A stretch of DNA of 64,000 nt from Desulfovibrio sp. DV (GTDB lineage: Bacteria; Desulfobacterota; Desulfovibrionia; Desulfovibrionales; Desulfovibrionaceae), in NCBI RefSeq assembly GCF_001936595.1, contig NZ_MLBG01000001.1, positions 81,072 through 145,071 of the forward strand, in the 5' to 3' direction. The notes under the pieces were generated by a model that saw only the letters and a list, made by a program, of their open reading frames with translations, had not been told where the DNA came from and searched no databases. Within the stretch, counting starts at the first letter, position 1. Each line of letters opens with the position of its first letter. Shown here one piece after another: positions 16,771-25,408 of this stretch. The position numbers and the translations under genes are program-made.

Positions 16771-18393
16771 CTAGGCCACGTAGGTGGCTTCGAGCTCAGG
16801 GCCGGTGGACTGCCAGGGGGCCTTGATGAGATTCCAGACCTTGGTGTTCACCATGCGGTCGATGTCGCGGTACCAGTTGATGGCTCCGTTGAACCCGGCG
16901 TAGGGACCGCCCATGTCGTAGTTGTGCAACTGCTTCAGCGGAATGCCCATTTTCTGGACGATGTACTTTTCCTTGATGCCGGCGCAGAAGATGTCGGGCC
17001 TGTAGATCTCAAGGAGCTTTTCGGTCTCGTAGTGGTTGATGTCGTCGATGACCATGGCGTTCTTGCCCATGCCCTCGATCATGCCCTCGTAGCCCTTGAA
17101 GTCGACGCCCTTCTCGTTGAGTCTGGCCATCTCCTCTTCGGTCTTGCGGGGCTTGAAGCGCTCGGGATCGGGGAGGATCTCCAGCTCTTCGATGTTGCGC
17201 GAGTCGGCGTCGACCTTGATGTTGGGCAGCACGTGCCGGCCTTCATAGTCGTCGCGGTGGGCGAACTCGTAGCCCGCGCCCAGGATCTTCATGCCCAATT
17301 CCTTGAACAGTTCCTGGTAGTGGTGGGCCCGGGAGCCGCCGACGAAGAGCATAGCGGTCTTGCCTTCGGTGCGCGGCTTGATTTCTTCCACGACCTTGTT
17401 GACGGCAATCAGTTCCTCGGCAATGACAGCCTCGACCCGGTCGATCAGTTCCTGATCCTCGAAGTAGGCGGCCATGCGGCGCAGCGACTTGGCAGAAGCT
17501 TCGGCCCCGATGAAGTTCACCTTGATCCAGGGAATGCCGAACTTGGTTTCCATCATCTCGGCCACGTAGTTGAGCGAGCGGTGGCACATGACGGTATTGA
17601 GGTCGGCGTTGTGGGCCACCCGGAAGTCCTGCACCGTGGAGTTGCCGGAGAAGGTGGCAACCAGGGTGAAGCCGCACTTTTCCAAAATACGCTCGATCTC
17701 GAAGGCATCGCCGCCGATGTTGTACTCGCCAAGCATGTTGACCTTGAATTTGCCTTCGATCGGGGTGGTGTCGTCCGTACCGATGACGTGCTTCATGATC
17801 TGGTTGTTGGCGATGTGGTGGCCGGCGGACTGGGACACGCCCTTATAACCTTCGCAGGAGTTGGCGAAGATGGTGATGCCAAGCTCTTCCTGCATGGTGC
17901 GGGCAACGGCGTGGATGTCATCGCCGATGAGGCCGACCGGACAGGTGGAGAAGATGGAGATGGCCTTGGGATGGAAGGTGTCGAAAGCTTCCTGGATGGC
18001 CGCGCGCAGCTTCTTTTCACCGCCGAACACGATGTCGTGCTCGGTCATGTCCGTAGAGAAGGAGTAGGGGATGAAGTTTTCGCCGTCCGGGCCGGCCTCG
18101 GTCTGGTTGCGGCGGGTCAGCCAGGAGTAGAAGCCGCAGCCGATGGGACCGTGGGTCAGGTTGATGATGTCCCGGGAGGGGCCGAGAACGACGCCCTTGC
18201 AGCCGGCGTAGGTGCAGCCGCGCTGGGTGATGATGCCGGGGATGGTGCGGACGTTGGACTGTATTTCAGGAATCGGTTCGCCCATTTCGGTGCCCGGGAG
18301 GATGGACTTGGCCCGCTTGCGCGCGACCTTGGTGGGCATCTTGGCGATCAATTCCTTCTTGATCTCTTCGACATTGGTGGGCTTGGTGCTCAT
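16771..18393 (-). CDS. nifD: nitrogenase MoFe protein alpha chain
   Basis: 540-residue alpha subunit, catalytic home of FeMo-cofactor. P-cluster cysteines are in QRGCTYAGCKG, HGPIGCGFYSW and IFSTCPVGLIGDD; FeMo-co ligand Cys in VMCHRSLNY and His in LKQLHNYDMGGPYAG; the Gln/His pair near the cofactor in CEGYKGVSQSAGHH. An insert of about 50 residues near residues 380-430 (after EFAHRDDYEGRHVL) is the mark of group III NifD. It sits between nifI2 and nifK. Confidence 0.97.
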   Translation of the reverse strand: MSTKPTNVEEIKKELIAKMPTKVARKRAKSILPGTEMGEPIPEIQSNVRTIPGIITQRGCTYAGCKGVVLGPSRDIINLTHGPIGCGFYSWLTRRNQTEAGPDGENFIPYSFSTDMTEHDIVFGGEKKLRAAIQEAFDTFHPKAISIFSTCPVGLIGDDIHAVARTMQEELGITIFANSCEGYKGVSQSAGHHIANNQIMKHVIGTDDTTPIEGKFKVNMLGEYNIGGDAFEIERILEKCGFTLVATFSGNSTVQDFRVAHNADLNTVMCHRSLNYVAEMMETKFGIPWIKVNFIGAEASAKSLRRMAAYFEDQELIDRVEAVIAEELIAVNKVVEEIKPRTEGKTAMLFVGGSRAHHYQELFKELGMKILGAGYEFAHRDDYEGRHVLPNIKVDADSRNIEELEILPDPERFKPRKTEEEMARLNEKGVDFKGYEGMIEGMGKNAMVIDDINHYETEKLLEIYRPDIFCAGIKEKYIVQKMGIPLKQLHNYDMGGPYAGFNGAINWYRDIDRMVNTKVWNLIKAPWQSTGPELEATYVA

Positions 18394-18445
18394 CTCGGTG
18401 CTACCTCATTAGGTCTAAGGGGTCCGGGGACGTCCGCCGTGCCGG

Positions 18446-18820
18446 CTAGACAATAGCCGCTTCGCCGGCTTCGCCGGTCCTGACCCGGATGGAGTCGGAG
18501 ACGGGCATCACAAAGATCTTGCCGTCGCCGGCCTGGCCGGTCTTGTTGACGCTTATCAGGGCGTCCACAGCTTCTTTGACCTGATTGTCCGGGACCACGA
18601 TTGAAATGATGCGCTTGGGATAGAGGCGGCCCTTGGTGCCGAGGAGTGCAATGGCTTCCTCGTTTCCGGCCGCCGCGCCGTCAAGCACGGCCTGATTGAC
18701 CAGACCCTTGCCGCGTCCGTAGCCTTCGCGGGCCACAAAGGCCGGGATGCCAGCATCGGCCAGGGCCTTCTTGGTCTGATTCATCTTGTTCATGCGGATA
18801 ACCGCCATTATCTCCATCAT
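18446..18820 (-). CDS. nifI2: PII-like nitrogenase regulator NifI2
   Basis: 124-residue PII-family protein encoded between nifH and nifD. NifI1/NifI2 hetero-complexes bind dinitrogenase and switch it off in response to 2-oxoglutarate/ATP in archaea and anaerobic bacteria (established for methanogens). The T-loop region is longer than in NifI1 (EGYGRGKGLVNQAVLDGAAAG), typical of NifI2; C-terminal GDGKIFVMPV is the PII signature. ATG 18820 has AAGGGGG upstream; 11 bases after nifI1. Confidence 0.95.
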   Translation of the reverse strand: MMEIMAVIRMNKMNQTKKALADAGIPAFVAREGYGRGKGLVNQAVLDGAAAGNEEAIALLGTKGRLYPKRIISIVVPDNQVKEAVDALISVNKTGQAGDGKIFVMPVSDSIRVRTGEAGEAAIV

Positions 18821-18831
18821 GACGCGCCCCC

Positions 18832-19161
18832 TTAGGCTTCCTTGACGCCGGAGGAGATGGTGTACATCTCGCCAACCGGGCTGATGAAGATCTTGCCGTC
18901 GCCGAAGGCACCCTTGGAGCCGGTACGGGCTGCTTCCATGATGGTCTTGATCACGAATTCCTTGTCGCTTTCTTCCACGACGCAGATCAGCATGACTTTG
19001 GGAATTTCGTCGTACTGGATCTCGCCGATCTTGATGCCGCGCTGCTTGCCGCGACCGGCCACGTTGAACTTGGTGACTGCGGGGAAACCGGCATCCATCA
19101 GGGCGGCCAGGACTTCATCGGTCTTCTCGGGGCGGACGATTGCTCTCACCATGGTCAACAT
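18832..19161 (-). CDS. nifI1: PII-like nitrogenase regulator NifI1
   Basis: 109-residue PII-family protein, partner of NifI2. Signature elements are MVRAIVRPEKTDEVLAALMD, the short T-loop VAGRGKQRGIKIGE, and GDGKIFISPVGEMYTI at the C terminus. There is no uridylylated Tyr motif of GlnB type in the T-loop, consistent with ligand-only control. It is 49 bases downstream of nifH. Confidence 0.95.
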   Translation of the reverse strand: MLTMVRAIVRPEKTDEVLAALMDAGFPAVTKFNVAGRGKQRGIKIGEIQYDEIPKVMLICVVEESDKEFVIKTIMEAARTGSKGAFGDGKIFISPVGEMYTISSGVKEA

Positions 19162-19210
19162 ATCGAATACTCCTTGCGTGCGTGTGTTGTGTTGCGGATC
19201 GGTGGCGCGC

Positions 19211-20074
<864 letters not shown>

Positions 20075-20077
20075 TTA

Positions 20078-20093
20078 GGCAAGAGTCATGCCA
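20078..20093 (-). promoter_or_regulatory. sigma-54 (-24/-12) promoter of nifH
   Basis: Minus-strand TGGCATGACTCTTGCC has the invariant GG-N10-GC spacing of RpoN promoters and only minor deviations from TGGCACG-N4-TTGCA. It ends 42 bases before the nifH start, which leaves room for a leader of about 30 bases with AGGAGG. It implies activation by a NifA-type AAA+ protein; no clean TGT-N10-ACA activator site was found upstream. Confidence 0.8.
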
Positions 20094-20498
20094 GCGCGTA
20101 CGTGTCGTGATGTATTGGAGTTAATGCTCTGAAATTAAAGAATAACTTTATTTTGAACAAAATCCTGGAGCTCGCGGACCGGCTGCTTCAAACAAAAATG
20201 TCGGTCGTACTACGACAAAATTGTTTGGTATTTGTGTAGGCTGTCGGTCGCGGCCGGGCCGGCGTCGGGGCCGGACTCCAGCGCCTGCGGTGAAAAATCC
20301 GCGCGCCAAGCCTCAGGTTTTCAGGATTTTGTCGTACTCTTGTCGCTGGCGAAGGATTTGAGCGGCGGACAGACACAGGCACAGCGCCGGATATCCGGCG
20401 CTGTGCCTGTGTTGGGAATGACCGGTAGTTTACAGATTTGGGAAAAGATTGGGGAGAAAGCCAGGCCAGGGCCGAGAGCGGTTTGCCGCTCCAGGCGC
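20094..20498. other. nif upstream region, no gene
   Basis: 405 bases between the nifH promoter and tex. It holds an AT-rich stretch (20120-20235), a perfect dyad GTCGTA-N-TACGAC at 20204-20216 flanked by TGTCG, a related half-copy (ATTTTGTCGTA) at 20326-20336 in opposite orientation, and the 40-bp palindrome. No credible coding frame. These dyads are candidates for activator sites. Confidence 0.5.
20373..20412. repeat. perfect 40-bp palindrome
   Basis: Twenty bases (ACACAGGCACAGCGCCGGAT) followed at once by their exact reverse complement, centred on GATATC at 20391/20392. As RNA it would be a 17-19 bp hairpin, in line with a strong bidirectional terminator or a tex leader/trailer structure; no long T-run follows. 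It lies 86 bases beyond the tex stop. Confidence 0.85.
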
Positions 20499-22649
20499 TT
20501 AGGCCCGGCGGCCCGCCTCGCCTAAGGGATCGCTTTTAAGGCTCAGGCTGATGCGGCCGCGCTCCCGGTCGACCTCAAGGACGGTGACGAGCACCTCCTT
20601 GCCGACACGCACCACCCGTGACGGGTCGGCAACGTAGGTGTCGGCCAGATGGCTCACATGGACCAAGCCGTCGCGGTGGACGCCAATGTCCACAAAAGCC
20701 CCGAAGCTGGCCACGTTGGTGACCAGTCCCGGCAGACGCATTCCGGGCCGCAGATCGGCGATGTCCTCCACGCCTTCGGCAAAGGCGAAGGCGCTGAAGG
20801 CCGGGCGCGGATCGCGGCCGGGACGGGCCAGCTCGGCCATGATGTCGCCAAGTGTCGCTTCCCCCACGTCGTCGGCGATAAATTGGGCCACATCGATGCG
20901 CGCCCGGGCAGTTGCGTCGGCCACCAGTTCGGCCACGGTGCAGGCCGCCTGGGAGGCCATGCGCGCGACCAATCCGTAGCGTTCCGGGTGCACGGCCGTG
21001 GCGTCCAGGACCGGGCCGCCGCGAAGCCGCAAGAACCCGGCCGCCTGTTCAAAGGCCTTGGGTCCCAAGCGCTTGACCTTGCGCAGTTCGGCCCGGGACC
21101 GAAATGGCCCATGCTCCAGGCGGTGGGCCAGGATGTTGGCGGCCAGGGACGGCCCAAGCCCGGAGACAAAGGCGAGCAGCTCGAGGCTGGCCGTGTTGAG
21201 GTCCACGCCAACCGCATTGACGCAACTGGCCACCACCTCGTCCAGGGCCTGTTTGAGGGCCGTCTGGTCCACATCGTGCTGGTATTGCCCGACCCCGATG
21301 GATTTGGGGTCGATCTTGACCAGCTCGGCCAGGGGGTCCATGAGCCGTCGGCCGATGCTCACCGCGCCGCGCACCGTCAGATCGAGGTCGGGAAACTCCC
21401 GCCGGGCCACTTCCGAAGCCGAATAGATGGACGCCCCGGCCTCGTTGACCATGATGACCGGCAGCGACAAGCCCAGACCGCCAACAAAGCGCTCGGTTTC
21501 CCGGCCGGCCGTGCCGTTGCCGACAGCCACGGCCTGGACAGCGTATTTGGCGCACAGTTCGCGCACGACGACCGCTGCTTCCTCGGCCTGACGCGGGGAG
21601 CCGGTGGGGAAGATGGTGGTGTGATACAGGAGCGCCCCCTGGGCATCGAGCACGGCCAGTTTGGCCCCGGTGCGAAAGCCCGGGTCCAGGGCCAGCACCC
21701 GGGACTGGCCCAGCGGTGCGGCCAGGAGCAGGTCGCGCAGATTGGCCGTGAAGACCCCGATGGCTTCGCTGTCGGCCCGGGCCTTGACGGCGGCGCGCAG
21801 TTCGTTTTCCAGCGACGGCCCAAGGAGCCGCTTGTAGCCGTCCTCCACGGCCGTGGCCACTTCCCGGCTGTCGGCCGTATTGCCGGTGACGGTCAGGCGG
21901 TTGACCAGGGCCAGGGCCTCGGCCTCGGGCGGACGCAGGCCAAGGGACAAGATGCCCTCGCGTTCGCCGCGAAACATGGCCAGGACCCGGTGTCCGGCAA
22001 TGGCGCGCACGGCCTCGTCCCAGTCGAAAAAATCCCGGAAGTTGCCGCCGGCCGCTTCCTTGCCCTTGACCACCCGGGAGACGAAGCGGCTGCGCCGGGT
22101 GAAGAGTTCGCGCACGGCCCCGCGAACCCGGGCGTCCTCGGTGACCGTTTCGGCGATGATGTCCCGGGCTCCGGCCAGGGCGGCGTCGGTGTCCGCCACC
22201 CCTTTTTCCGGGTCAACGAAGCGCCGGGCTTCGCTTTGCGGATCGAGGCCCGTTTGGCGCAGCAGGGCCTTCGCCAGCGGCTCCAGGCCGCGTTCCCGGG
22301 CCATGGCCGCCCTGGTCCGGCGTTTGGGACGATAGGGCAGATAGAGATCTTCCAGCCGGGCCATATCCGGGGCGTCGGCAATGGCCCGGGCCAGGGCGTC
22401 GGTGAGCAGGTCGCGTTCGCCCAGGGAACCGAGGATGGCTTCCCGGCGTTTGTCGAGTTCGGTGAGCTGGGCCAGCCGGTCCCGGATGGTGGCCACGGCC
22501 ACTTCGTCCAGGGAGCCGGAGGCTTCCTTGCGGTAGCGGGCGATAAACGGGACTGTGGCCCCCTCAGCCAGCAACCGGGCGACAGCCGCCACCTGGGCGT
22601 CCTTGATGGAAAGTTCCTGGGCGAGAAGACGGGCGTACTTTTCAATCAT
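20499..22649 (-). CDS. tex: Tex-family transcription accessory protein (S1 RNA-binding)
   Basis: 716-residue nucleic-acid-binding protein. N-terminal Tex helical bundle with VPFIARYRKEASGSLDE, YqgF/RNase H-like domain (VLALDPGFRTGAKLAVLD, about residues 320-450), helix-hairpin-helix region (VGVDLNTASLELLAFVSGLG), and a C-terminal S1 domain (GLVTNVASFGAFVDIGVHRDGLVHVS). Family members affect transcription and stress survival by an unclear mechanism. The start ATG 22649 begins the conserved IEKYARLLAQEL; a longer frame to 22826 overlaps the next gene without conserved sequence. Confidence 0.93.
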   Translation of the reverse strand: MIEKYARLLAQELSIKDAQVAAVARLLAEGATVPFIARYRKEASGSLDEVAVATIRDRLAQLTELDKRREAILGSLGERDLLTDALARAIADAPDMARLEDLYLPYRPKRRTRAAMARERGLEPLAKALLRQTGLDPQSEARRFVDPEKGVADTDAALAGARDIIAETVTEDARVRGAVRELFTRRSRFVSRVVKGKEAAGGNFRDFFDWDEAVRAIAGHRVLAMFRGEREGILSLGLRPPEAEALALVNRLTVTGNTADSREVATAVEDGYKRLLGPSLENELRAAVKARADSEAIGVFTANLRDLLLAAPLGQSRVLALDPGFRTGAKLAVLDAQGALLYHTTIFPTGSPRQAEEAAVVVRELCAKYAVQAVAVGNGTAGRETERFVGGLGLSLPVIMVNEAGASIYSASEVARREFPDLDLTVRGAVSIGRRLMDPLAELVKIDPKSIGVGQYQHDVDQTALKQALDEVVASCVNAVGVDLNTASLELLAFVSGLGPSLAANILAHRLEHGPFRSRAELRKVKRLGPKAFEQAAGFLRLRGGPVLDATAVHPERYGLVARMASQAACTVAELVADATARARIDVAQFIADDVGEATLGDIMAELARPGRDPRPAFSAFAFAEGVEDIADLRPGMRLPGLVTNVASFGAFVDIGVHRDGLVHVSHLADTYVADPSRVVRVGKEVLVTVLEVDRERGRISLSLKSDPLGEAGRRA

Positions 22650-22693
22650 GTGTAAAGAGGCCTTTTCGGTCTGCCGGCGGCAGCAGGCGTTTG

Positions 22694-22954
22694 TTAATCC
22701 ATGTCCGGCAAAATGATGGTTGTGACGAATTTGCCGTCCGGGCCGATGGCGACTTTGAGCATCCGGCCGCCGGTGTTGAGGATGCCGGTTTCCAGGGTAA
22801 AGACCTTGCCGTCGTTGGAGTGCCACTCGCCCACGTCATGCTTGGGCTTGGCGCTGGTCTTGTTCTTCTCGATGGTGTCCCAGATCTCGCTTATGTCCTT
22901 GGCATTGATTTCCAGAAAACACTGCATCAGCTTGTGAAAGTCTTTCGCGGCCAC
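22694..22954 (-). CDS. conserved hypothetical small protein, 86 aa
   Basis: Small soluble protein starting with GTG 22954, preceded by GAGGTG. Sequence pattern is helix (FHKLMQCFLEIN) followed by a beta-rich half (KVFTLETGILNTGGRMLKVAIGP). No motif I can name. It lies 44 bases upstream of tex on the same strand and may be co-transcribed. Confidence 0.6.
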   Translation of the reverse strand: MAAKDFHKLMQCFLEINAKDISEIWDTIEKNKTSAKPKHDVGEWHSNDGKVFTLETGILNTGGRMLKVAIGPDGKFVTTIILPDMD

Positions 22955-23235
22955 GGCTTCACCTCGCGCGTGTTCTGACGTTTTTCGACTCCATTGGCGG
23001 TTTTGGTCTTTGTCACCCGGTTGTTTTCGTTCTACCTGTTTGGCCGGTCGTTTACGAGCCCTGTCCTGTCGTCTCCCGGTCTCGTGTCATGGGTATTTGT
23101 CCGAGGCGCCTGGGACGGACGCAAGCAATCCAGCCAGATGAGAATTCTTAGAAAAAATTCCTGGTCATGACCAGTCAATTGGACGCATATGGGAAGGCAG
23201 TCCGGCTTTCGCCTGTGCACGCCGCGGGGTATCGT

Positions 23236-23724
23236 ATGGTTCAATTTGATTTGGTCACGCTTTGGCGCATCGGCTCCGGCTTGACCGAAGTATGGGATGC
23301 CATCACCCGGCCGGTGGCTTGGCCGCAATGGTGGCGCGGCCTGGAGGTTGCCGAGGAGTTGGACAGGGGCGGGGCGGACGGCATCGGAAGCAAGCAGCGG
23401 TTTGTGTGGAAGGGGGCACTTCCGTACCGGTTGATGACGGAACTGACGATCAGTCGGATTGAACCCCTGGTTATGATCCAGGGCGAAGCCTCGGGAGATG
23501 TGACGGGCACCGGGATTTGGCGGTTCGCCTTTGAGGACGGGATCACCGTGGTGCGCCACGAGTGGCGGGTGCGCGCCACGGCTCCCCGGCTCAAGTTCCT
23601 GGCGAGCGTCGCCCGGCCGCTGGTCTGTTGGAATCATGGCCGGATCATGGCCTGGGGAGCCCAGGGGCTGGCCCGGCACCTGGGGGCAACCTTTGTTCGT
23701 GTGGAGAGAAGGGCTAGGGCGTGA
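23236..23724 (+). CDS. SRPBCC (polyketide-cyclase-like) ligand-binding protein
   Basis: 162-residue START/SRPBCC-fold protein: LTEVWDAITRPVAWPQWWRGL is the typical family opening and IWRFAFEDGITVVRHEWRVRA the long terminal beta strands, ending with a helix (NHGRIMAWGAQGLARHL). It binds a hydrophobic ligand or acts on it; substrate unknown. ATG 23236 with GGGG upstream fits the fold better than ATG 23167, which would add 23 residues without a ribosome site. Its 3' end overlaps the convergent LolA-like gene by 11 bases. Confidence 0.7.
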   Translation: MVQFDLVTLWRIGSGLTEVWDAITRPVAWPQWWRGLEVAEELDRGGADGIGSKQRFVWKGALPYRLMTELTISRIEPLVMIQGEASGDVTGTGIWRFAFEDGITVVRHEWRVRATAPRLKFLASVARPLVCWNHGRIMAWGAQGLARHLGATFVRVERRARA

Positions 23725-24337
23725 AGAAACGGTCGTCAAAGCGGACGTCGGTTTCCAGGTCGTCCATGAGCACTTCTTCGAGCAGGTTGCCGGCCACGTC
23801 GTAGGTGCGCACCTGGAGCGGCAGGAGAGTGACAGCGTCGAGATTCAGGAGAAAGCGGTGGGTGGCGTCCAGGGAGAAGCCGTCTTTGCCCTCGATGTTG
23901 ACCAGGACGGTCGCTTTGCCGCCCACGGACTCCTCGCCCTGGACCGTTGCCAGTCCCTGTTTTTGGAGCAGCAGCACCCGCCTAAGCAGCGCCCCGATGT
24001 CGGACTCGTTCACCTGATGGCCGGAAGGGCTTTTGACCAGCCGGCTGTCCGGACTCAGGGAAAGGGCAAAGGCTTTGGAAATGCCAAAGGGCTGCAGCCG
24101 TACCCGGTTGGCAGCGGGGTCGTACACGAGAACCGCGCCTTTGTGCGGCCGGACGAAATCCATGCGGACAAAGCCTGGTTTTTTGAAGGAATACTGGATA
24201 ATTTCGTTTGAATTGCCGTGCATGACCCGCAGGGTGACGCGGTAGGAGGCCACATTCTCGTAGCTTTTAAGGGCAGCTGTCACCATGTCTTTAGGCATGG
24301 ACACCAGACTTGCCAGGAGGGCGAGGGTACAGAGCAT
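23714..24337 (-). CDS. secreted LolA-like / DUF1571-type outer-membrane protein
   Basis: 207-residue protein with a short N-terminal hydrophobic segment (LCTLALLASLVSM) that may be a signal peptide, then a LolA/LppX-like half-barrel: YENVASYRVTLRVMHG, KKPGFVRMDFVRPHKGAVLVYDP, and LDAVTLLPLQVRTYDVAGNLLEEV. The pattern fits proteins that carry lipids or lipoproteins through the periplasm. Start is uncertain; ATG 24337 chosen because earlier in-frame residues (Cys/Arg-rich) look non-coding. Confidence 0.65.
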   Translation of the reverse strand: MLCTLALLASLVSMPKDMVTAALKSYENVASYRVTLRVMHGNSNEIIQYSFKKPGFVRMDFVRPHKGAVLVYDPAANRVRLQPFGISKAFALSLSPDSRLVKSPSGHQVNESDIGALLRRVLLLQKQGLATVQGEESVGGKATVLVNIEGKDGFSLDATHRFLLNLDAVTLLPLQVRTYDVAGNLLEEVLMDDLETDVRFDDRFFTP

Positions 24338-24685
24338 TGATTTCTTGTCCGGGATACTGCCTGTTGCAGTGGAGCGCCGGACAGGGACGCATACCCGGCA
24401 GCGACGGCCACACGATTTGGCATGATTGCGAGGACGACATTTTCGTGCATAGATAAAGAATACGGGAGAGGGGCAGGCCTGTCCAGGTGAAGATGGAAGA
24501 TGGGCCGACGGCCTGTGGCCCCCTGTGTCGCCCGATAAGGCGATGCCGGGCCGGCCAAAGAAGCGTTGAGGCACATCAAGGGGTCAAATTATAACGGATA
24601 TTCTTTCAACCCGACACCTACGCTGCACTCCTTTCCTGAATACGCGTCTCGCCGTCCGCCCAACCCTTTCACTGCAGAGGACGCT
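24338..24685. other. intergenic, no gene supported
   Basis: 348 bases between divergently read genes. Some open readings exist, but none has a ribosome site and recognisable content. Promoters for both neighbours presumably lie here. Confidence 0.4.
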
Positions 24686-24892
24686 ATGCAGCCAGCCCAC
24701 ATCTTTCCAACGTCCCGACAGCTTGCGCTGAACACGGTTCATTTTGATCTCGCCGACCAGGATGTTTCTTTATCCGGCGTCGTGGCTTGCGGCGAATTGC
24801 GTCTTTACGGCGCATCCGGGACCACCGACCCCAATGCCGTCACCTGCCGCCGCTGCCAGCGGACCAAGGCGTATCGAGCGGCCGTGAAGTAA
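24686..24892 (+). CDS. small protein with Cys pairs, 68 aa
   Basis: ATG 24686 with AGAGG five bases upstream. The C-terminal half has CGELRLYGASG and CRRCQRTKAYR, which suggests a small metal-binding knuckle (C...CxxC). No family assigned. It is the last backbone gene before the left 78-bp island repeat, about 35 bases away. Confidence 0.5.
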   Translation: MQPAHIFPTSRQLALNTVHFDLADQDVSLSGVVACGELRLYGASGTTDPNAVTCRRCQRTKAYRAAVK

Positions 24893-24926
24893 AGGCGGTC
24901 AACGTTTCCTTTCCCTCACGATGTGC

Positions 24927-25004
24927 GCCGGCAACAAAAAAAGGGTCGCGACGGTATGTCGCGACCCTTTGACTTCGGTTTTGGTGGGCAATGTAGGATT
25001 CGAA
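24927..25004 (-). repeat. left 78-bp direct repeat (att-like, tRNA-Arg 3' end + terminator)
   Basis: Identical except for one base to 29594-29671. On the minus strand it holds the last 23 bases of a tRNA (TTCGAATCCTACATTGCCCA plus CCA), then an intrinsic terminator (stem GGGTCGCGAC/GTCGCGACCC at 24943-24967 followed by T7). The tRNA homology stops abruptly at 25005, where AT-rich foreign DNA begins. This is the displaced-end signature of tyrosine-recombinase integration at a tRNA. Confidence 0.85.
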
Positions 25005-25408
25005 TTAAATGCATAAGTGAGGGTTTTTATATACTTGTCTAATTTGAAAATATTATGTTGCCCCTATAGTTGTCCCTAAAAGTATTGTCGCTGAATCGGT
25101 GAGTCTGTGGACTTGAGTTAATACCACCACTTGGCTAGCCCAGGGCGATGAGTTCAAGGTCTCCTGCCTGGAAGAGGAGAGGATTGTGTTGGAGAAGAAA
25201 TAGCATATCTAGCTGAGATTCAGGACAGTTATGCAGACAAGCCCACGTCGTCCAGGAAAATAGGAAGGGCGTGGGTCTGTATTTGTGATTTGGAGAGGTA
25301 GTATAGAAATTTATAACGATATAGACGAAAATAATTGATGTGTACTTTTGAGAAATTTCCATGGAAAGTAAACGATGAATTTTAAGTTCAGTATATCTGA
25401 TAAAATTG
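25005..25408. other. AT-rich island edge, no gene supported
   Basis: 404 bases of low-GC DNA between the left repeat and the deoxyribosyltransferase-like gene. Short readings (up to 75 codons) lack ribosome sites or recognisable content. It marks the start of acquired DNA. Confidence 0.45.

Noticed and set aside
16768..18456. A 562-codon plus-strand frame over nifD
   Set aside because: Antisense shadow with repetitive VDVVDDHGV-like sequence; nifD is unmistakable.
20649..22655. A 668-codon plus-strand frame over tex
   Set aside because: Gly/His/Gln-rich antisense shadow without motifs.
23031..23160. A terminator or gene between the small hypothetical and SRPBCC genes
   Set aside because: No clear hairpin with T-run and no coding frame with ribosome site.
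24936..24967. The hairpin in the left repeat as an independent insertion element end
   Set aside because: It is the tRNA terminator carried within the 78-bp repeat; no transposase or terminal inverted repeats nearby.
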